Made by a program: the position numbers and the translations under genes. A stretch of 64,000 nucleotides of DNA from Lepisosteus oculatus. Lineage: Eukaryota; Chordata; Actinopteri; Semionotiformes; Lepisosteidae. The notes beneath the pieces were generated by a model, which did not search any database, had not been told where the DNA came from, and worked only from the letters and a program-made list of their open reading frames with translations. Location: the NCBI RefSeq assembly GCF_040954835.1, contig NC_090698.1, positions 67,029,284-67,093,283 on the forward strand, in the 5' to 3' direction. Below are positions 58,401 to 64,000 of this stretch, piece by piece (the first letter of the stretch is position 1; each line of letters begins with the position of its first letter).

Positions 58401-61400
58401 CTGGATAATAGCTCCTCTTATCACAATACAGTTGATCTAGTTAATCATTAATAGTGGTTGGAAACTGTGTCTAGTACAGCCATTCTTCATTCTGTAAACA
58501 GAAGTCTCGTAATTAGTACAATTCATGAGTTCTTTCCACTCCATCTGTAACTGCTTTCCATCTTGCAAACATATTTTTAGAAGAGGAGGGTATTTGTTTA
58601 ATACATTGATCTTAAAATATGATTTGCGTATAGTTAGTGAATTCAGATGTTACCAGATTGGATTCATGGGTTATAGTCAAGTAGAAAGCCTCAGGGTTAA
58701 TGTTGAAAAGTTATCTAGCAGCTGTAAATAAAGAATCATAAAATCAATTTTGCAGTTTTAACTGTTTTCATGGCACAAAATTAAATATGGTATAAAACCA
58801 TAATTATGTTGTTTACAATTATTGTTTTACAAAGCTGCCAGATTTTTGTGTCTATGAATTTAAGACACAGGCAGGCGGGTAGGTGAGACTGTTTCGTCTT
58901 TATACAGTAGATGGCAATGAAAAAACTTCACTGTGAGAGAATCTTGTTAAGGACAGGCAGTATGAAATTATAGATTAATAGTCATGAACAAATAGCATGT
59001 TTGTTCATTTTCATATGCTTATGTAAACCTGTCTTAAGGGGAGCCGGGTATAAAAAACTACTACTGCTCACACACATTTCATTAGCTAAGAACCTGCGCA
59101 AAGCACTAATCCCAGCCCCTGTGCCCCAACCTCAACATCTGGTTACACGTCTGTTTTTTTTTCCTGTGGTAAGAAGAAAATAAATTAACTGTTATTTTCT
59201 GTTGTAGGTGGTACCGAGTGGAGACAAATTATGACCATTGGACCACTCCTCCTCCGTTTGATGATCGAAGGTGTGACCTTACCTTTTTCTACACTAATCT
59301 AGCCTCACTCATAAAACTTGTAAAACATTTTGCTCTAAAGTTGCTCTCTTTCTCCCCTCTCACAATACGGTTCATTGTAAATCCTAAACTTATGTTTAAA
59401 TCAAAACCTTATAATGTTTTTTATTTTTTATTCTCCACAAGTTTTTTTTTTTTTGTGCTCGACTTGATGGGTATCTTCATACTTTTACAAAGATTTTCCA
59501 CAAATTAAGAGCAGACCCATCTCTGGAGTAAAAAGGATTGAAAATGCCCTGGGCCTGTATATCTCTTCGACCCATTAACCACAGTGAAGGCAGGAAGAGG
59601 GGATCCCCAATGTGTTAAACAGGTTGAGGGCAGACTGACCAGATTTCTGCTGGCTAAATCTCTTGACAGCAGTACAGCTAAAGCACAACTATTAAGGGTT
59701 AACGTATCCTCAGTTAGTGAAAGTTCATAAGAAAACAAAACGGAAAGACTCAATGTATAAAGTCTGAGAACCGTATTCTTGCTATATTGCCACGATTGTT
59801 TCTATATTGTACAGTTCAAAAAGGCTATAAAATAACTACAGCAACTGAGAGACTCACACATGGATTTTCTTTGAATTCCTCAGGACGCCAGCCATCAAAG
59901 CACTGAATGCCACTGGACAAGCACATATAAACATGGATACTCTTTATGAGGTAGGATAAAATATATATACATTTCAGAATCCTATAACTTCTCTAGTGCA
60001 GAAGCAGCATTTGCTTTTTTTTCTTGCTCATTGTGTTCAGGAGGTCACAGGACTTTACAACGATCTTGGCATAGTCTGCCAGTTTCTTACCCCTAATTCC
60101 TGCACATTCGTACATTGGGGGAAAAAAAGGCAACCAACAATGATACACAACTTTTCATCTTGAGGAGCTTCATTACAGGAAATTCACAAGCCCTGAAGAG
60201 CCTGAATCATATCCTGCAGATCCAGCTACAGGGTGCCCATCACCACTCATGTGAACGTCTGCTTCTGTCTGAGCTCCAGTGAAGCAAGCCGATTACCCAC
60301 ACACTAGCCCCTTTTTGTATTTCCTCCACCACACACAGTGTGATGGAGCAAGCTAATGCTTGGGCTAAAGCTTCTCCTAGAATGTAAATTGGACACCCCT
60401 TACCTGATTTGGGTCCTATGGGAGTGGAATTCCACAGGAGGGAAACACTCGTTTGGTTGGCCCCGGTGGTAATTGGACATTGTATTACAGGAGAAGCAAT
60501 CAGGGTATATTAGAAACCAGGTGAACATGGGCAAGAGATCTGTTTCTAAGCTCCTGTAATTCAGGGAATGAGCAAGCAGCAGCAGTATGGCTATGGTGTT
60601 GATAATAGCGGGAAAGCCAGGTGTTAAGGGTTAAGCTGAGTAAGACGCACCAGAAGCTCTCCGAGAAGACAAGGGACAAGTTTCTTCCAGTTTAAGGGAA
60701 GACTGGCTCTGGAAGAGTGGCCCTGGAGTGTGCCAGCGACTGCAGGGTTAAAAAGGACAAGTCTGTTTTAGGTAAAGAAGAGATCCAGAGTCCGTTTAGA
60801 GGAACACGGCACAGTGCCAAACCACCCAAACGCACATTTGCAATCCGGCAGTACACTGACTCAGGGCCCCCTCGCCACTCATGTGATCGTCTGCTTCTGT
60901 CTGCACTCCAGTGAAGCAAGCCGATTACCCACAAATGAGCCTTTTTTTTGTATTTCCTCCACCACAGTTTCCCTTTACTGCCCAAGCGAAGTCTTTGCAA
61001 ACCTCACATATTCAATAAACCATTCTGTCATTTGAATTCCATGTCTTTTTTTTTGTGTGCAGGTTTTATCAGTAAAACCAGTATGCAACATGTAAGTAAT
61101 CAGTTTCTGTAACCTTCTGTAGTCAGTTTGTCATTTTTAAATCATTTTTAAGATTATGTATGTGTTATTTCACAATACATAGTAGAAGGCCTAACACTTA
61201 ATGTTAAATAGGTATTTAAGAAAGCTGGATAAACTGTTCTCAAGGCATTAAATGCTTTTAGTGCTGTAATACATATTTTTGCAGTATGCCATTATCAATT
61301 GAAAGAATTGTTATTTGATTGAAAAAAACACTGAGCTGATTAACATTATGCCTCAGAGGAAACGGAACATTAGCACTGTATGACACAACAGAGAAATTGC

Positions 61401-62666
61401 GACAGGCATTAAAACATTTTGAGTGGTTTAAGTTATTGAGTTTCTCTCAGCCAGTTAAAGTAAATGAGTAACTCCGTGACTGTTTACCTGTTTTAGCTGC
61501 ATCTATCATTTCAGGACATTAATGAAGAAGCACACAAGTGAGCACACACATGCCTTGGTGGAAACACACACAGGTTGTAGGCGTTAGGGAGCCATAAAAG
61601 GAAGCAGGTGTTTCTGTGAACTGTGAAATGTAAACCATACATCTTAATATCAGGCCAGGTATATTTCACAATAAAAAAGCCCAGTTTCATGAACAGTGCA
61701 AGCCAGACTGCTTGTTGTCAGCAGATCTGGTAAATGAGGATATGAGGATAAGGCATCTCCCAACAAACATGAAATATACTGTATAACGGCATTACTTTTC
61801 CCAAATAAGTCCTTTGTAATCCTTCGGATTTGTGTTCTCCGTTGCCTCCTCAAGTTCCCTCGGCAGGAGAGACATGTAATCTTTTGCGAGAGCTCCTAGT
61901 TTAACTTGCTGCACATGAAAAAATATTTTCTAACCTCAAAGTTCGTTGTGTTTTGATTTTCCCCTCTTTTTCCTTTCTAGGTTGACCATCTATACAACAG
62001 TGATGAGCGCAGCCTTTCCAGAAAAGTACCGAACAGTCGTCAGACAGGTAACATTGATGACTGTTTTTTCCAGTAATAAAAGAAGAGCACAGATATTTGT
62101 AAACGAGAGGTGGTCATTCATTTTTAGCATCTGACTGATCCTGGGGATCAGTTGAATCTGATGAATCAAGGGTGACTACCTGGATTGCTGGCTGCTGCTG
62201 TATATTCCAGTTTCTGTTGGAGTGCAGTATGTCCAGTCCACCACAGGGTAGTGCCAAACTATTAATATAGTTGCTTGAAATAATAAATTAAATTCGTTTT
62301 TTGTAATTGATTCAATTTCATGTAACAAATTAAAGGTTTGTGTTGTGATGCATTTTATGTTTTATGCTCAACAATTATATCAATACATGTGCAGACACGA
62401 TATTAGATGCTCTTTATCCCATACAAAATTAAGAAATCAGAATCTACTTTATTATCCACATACAGTTGAAATTTTCCTTTGACCTTAGATATCAATAGAA
62501 AATAGCCTTTTCAATTCAACAGATTATTTTACTCTATGATTGCAACCTTTATAGGGTACCAACATTTCTCCTTAACAACATTTTTAATAAATCTGTACAA
62601 AGACATTTTATTGACAAAATATATTTTTGTCTTCCCTAGGTCTGCTCACAAGCAAACAACCGATGA
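52464..62666 (+). CDS. NAAA: NAAA, N-acylethanolamine acid amidase, copy 2
   Basis: Eleven coding exons: 52464-52633, 54648-54812, 57111-57237, 57732-57822, 57956-58032, 58155-58327, 59208-59270, 59884-59950, 61063-61091, 61981-62047, 62640-62666; 351 residues. Signal peptide and first exon protein are identical to copy 1. The catalytic residues are kept: Cys114 ([10 protein letters not shown]), Arg130 and Asp133 (HGRNLDYP), Asn275 (RVETNYDHW). Substitutions against copy 1 include SVIPKW for STVPKW, YPHGD for YPYGD, DILYV for DIRYV, VVYRG for [16 protein letters not shown] for [11 protein letters not shown] and PFDD for PSDD. Exon 9 (VLSVKPVCN) is three bases longer than in copy 1 and closer to human ILSVVPVYNN. 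Exon 10 ends CAG before a donor, and the last exon adds VCSQANNR; this exon is assigned only from its splice signals and its match in copy 1. If exon 11 is not used, read-through into intron 10 would add about 28 residues instead. Confidence 0.92.
53690..54175 (+). mobile_element. CR1-like LINE 3' terminal relic in NAAA copy 2 intron 1
   Basis: Plus-strand frame has [20 protein letters not shown], matching the segment of CR1-like ORF2 usually read as LGLFSLEKRRLRGDLIEVFK. Later text (ATGTCTTTACCCAAAGAGAA, GATGGGCCAAATAGCCCTTT, AACTCTTCTTATGG) is the 3' end and UTR of the same family. Several frames are needed; inactive. Confidence 0.7.
55141..55960. repeat. Minisatellite, about 73-base unit, 11-12 copies
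   Basis: Unit core GGGCCAGGCCCTCAGGGGTA, then AGAGAGAGGACTGCCCTGAC and TCTCTGAGAGGCACTGCCTC. Units of 73-76 bases recur from about 55165 to 55860, with two shortened units near 55770-55850 and a diverged last unit to about 55960. Looser ancestors of the unit lie at 54985-55140. It sits in intron 2 of NAAA copy 2 and is absent from copy 1. Confidence 0.9.
57313..57388 (-). mobile_element. Very short 5'-truncated LINE end in NAAA copy 2 intron 3
   Basis: Absent from the matching point of copy 1 (near 44496). It starts with GAACTT repeats, then TTTATTGCCATATGTAACCG and AATGGAATTCTGTACAAT, a fish LINE 3' end in reverse with a simple-repeat tail. Confidence 0.7.
60238..60965. repeat. Direct repeats flanking a 530-base insertion in NAAA copy 2 intron 8
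   Basis: CACTCATGTGAACGTCTGCT ... TATTTCCTCCACCACACA at 60243-60340 recurs in slightly changed form at 60873-60965. Copy 1 has a single version (about 47875-47950). The DNA in between (60341-60870) is not recognised. Confidence 0.7.
61494..61863. other. Conserved block in NAAA intron 9 (copy 2)
   Basis: Counterpart of 48473-48838. It keeps the candidate 23-base micro-exon at 61515-61537 with the same acceptor and donor. Only about 115 bases separate its right end from exon 10. Confidence 0.5.
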
Positions 62667-64000
62667 GTAATCAAGTGCAAGTTCCTATTACAAACCGATC
62701 AGAACAGAATCTGTGGGTTTACAGAAAAATAATGAAAAAATATATATATTTTAAAGAAAATGTTAGTGTTTTAACAAAATAAGTCTGTTTTTCATGCAGA
62801 CCTGTATTGTTTGTTTTTTACAAAATTGACCATTTCATTGACTTCTCCGTGTGAAAGACTATCTTTTAATCTGGTAAGAACATTTTGAAGAGACTAAGAA
62901 AGGAACGTCACCTGAATTATTCTAGTAAGAAAGGGCAGCCTGAAAAATAGGTTGTACAATGCGTATACAGAAAGGAGTATGGTTTGTACAGTAAAATGAT
63001 CCTTAAAAAAAAAGTGTCTTAAATACAAAATTCTAACAGGCATCTATTGCAAAGCACATGAAGAAAATTAAACATCACCTCCATTAATGTGTTTAAATTT
63101 GTTAATAGATTTTTGCTTCATTGTGCCTTTCATATTTTGTGCGAAGAATATTCTACACTCTTAGGAATATATATATGTTCAAAGGTTTGTAAGCTTTTTC
63201 CATCTATGAATATCAGTTTTATGTGTACTATATATGTATATACATATACAGTATGGCTCATTGACATTTCACTTTATTGTTATTCTCATGTCTTCCTTCT
63301 AAACTTAGGAATAAAATTTGAATTATATAGAAATGTTTTATCAAAGTAATTTTTTTAATGGAATTAATTGCAAATATGCCCTACAGTGAAGCTGCTAGAT
63401 TTTTAACAAAGACTCTTACAAGCTTATTATTTTTTATCTTTAATAAACTCAAAATTTAAAACAATCCTTATTTGTATTGTATCTATATTTAAATAGTCTG
63501 GTAGTTTAGCACATGCTGGTCACTATTTAATGTAGGCTAAACTGTACAAAGCAGAATGAAATCAAAATGTCATGATTTTTAAGGATCTCCATAACAAATT
63601 GAATACCACATGACTGATTTGAATACCTTTAAACGTTGTTATGACACGTCATAGTTTTGCAGTGCAAGACTTGAAGGTCAGTTGTCATGAAGGGTTGCTA
63701 AACAATGTATCAAGCTATGAAGTGTTAAAAATGCAACATCAGAGTACAGTTTGAAGAATTCTAGAGGCATATACTGTATATATAAGTAATAGTACAATAG
63801 CTTATTGTACGACTATTTGCACATAACTGTTTAAAGTGCCTGAGACTATAACTGTCAATCAGCATTAAGGATTTGACCTCATTACATTCCACTACAGGAT
63901 GACTGTTTTTTTTCCCAGTAAATGAAAGAAGAGCACAGATATCTGACGTGGCAGTAGGACGGTGTATTGTTTCTTTGTTAAAAGGTAGGGGCAGACCTCT
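62667..64000. other. Downstream of NAAA copy 2, to the window edge
   Basis: Aligns to the downstream region of copy 1 until about 63260 (both include a TATATAC-type run near the end). From 63260 it is AT-rich with no recognised gene. At 63896-63945 a fragment similar to the start of NAAA intron 10 appears (see findings). Confidence 0.5.

Overview
This is vertebrate nuclear DNA: spliced genes with GT-AG introns and dense interspersed repeats. Gene content (KLHL8, SDAD1, NAAA) and repeat types (5S rRNA-derived SINEs, tRNA-derived SINEs with GGAT-repeat tails, CR1/L2-type LINE relics, a Tc1 relic) suggest a ray-finned fish, possibly a non-teleost such as a gar, bowfin or sturgeon relative. The species is inferred. 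All exon coordinates below were read by hand from splice signals, phase and similarity to remembered family sequences; none was computed.

Layout. (1) Positions 1-1552: first coding exon of KLHL8 on the minus strand; the rest lies left of the window. (2) 1553-6950: intergenic, with LINE and Tc1 relics. (3) About 6960-22985: a head-to-tail tandem duplication (units about 6960-16485 and 16486-22985). Each unit carries an intact four-coding-exon minus-strand gene for a 219-residue atypical short-chain dehydrogenase/reductase related to BLVRB (flavin/biliverdin-IX-beta reductase). The two proteins differ at about 28 residues. (4) 23762-40008: complete SDAD1 on the plus strand, 22 coding exons, 683 residues, one intron with a GC donor. 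(5) About 41530-51455 and 52285-63260: two tandem plus-strand copies of NAAA (N-acylethanolamine acid amidase), both with the full catalytic set. Copy 1 ends at a stop at the last codon of exon 10; copy 2 reads on into an eleventh exon. A further scrap of NAAA intron sequence at the right edge hints that the array continues.

SDAD1 next to NAAA matches the order in human 4q21. SDAD1 serves 60S ribosome biogenesis, NAAA degrades lysosomal N-acylethanolamines, and the BLVRB-like genes are probably cytosolic NAD(P)H reductases. They are neighbours, not one pathway.

The most notable structure lies in the two duplications. Divergence is patchy, with nearly identical blocks beside strongly diverged ones, which suggests gene conversion or local constraint. 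Near-perfect hairpins sit in the intron or flank of one copy and not the other, one of them at a deletion breakpoint. Repeats are nested up to three deep (solo LTR in a 5S-SINE in a LINE). I found no CRISPR array, operon or microbial-type system and no convincing functional tRNA gene.
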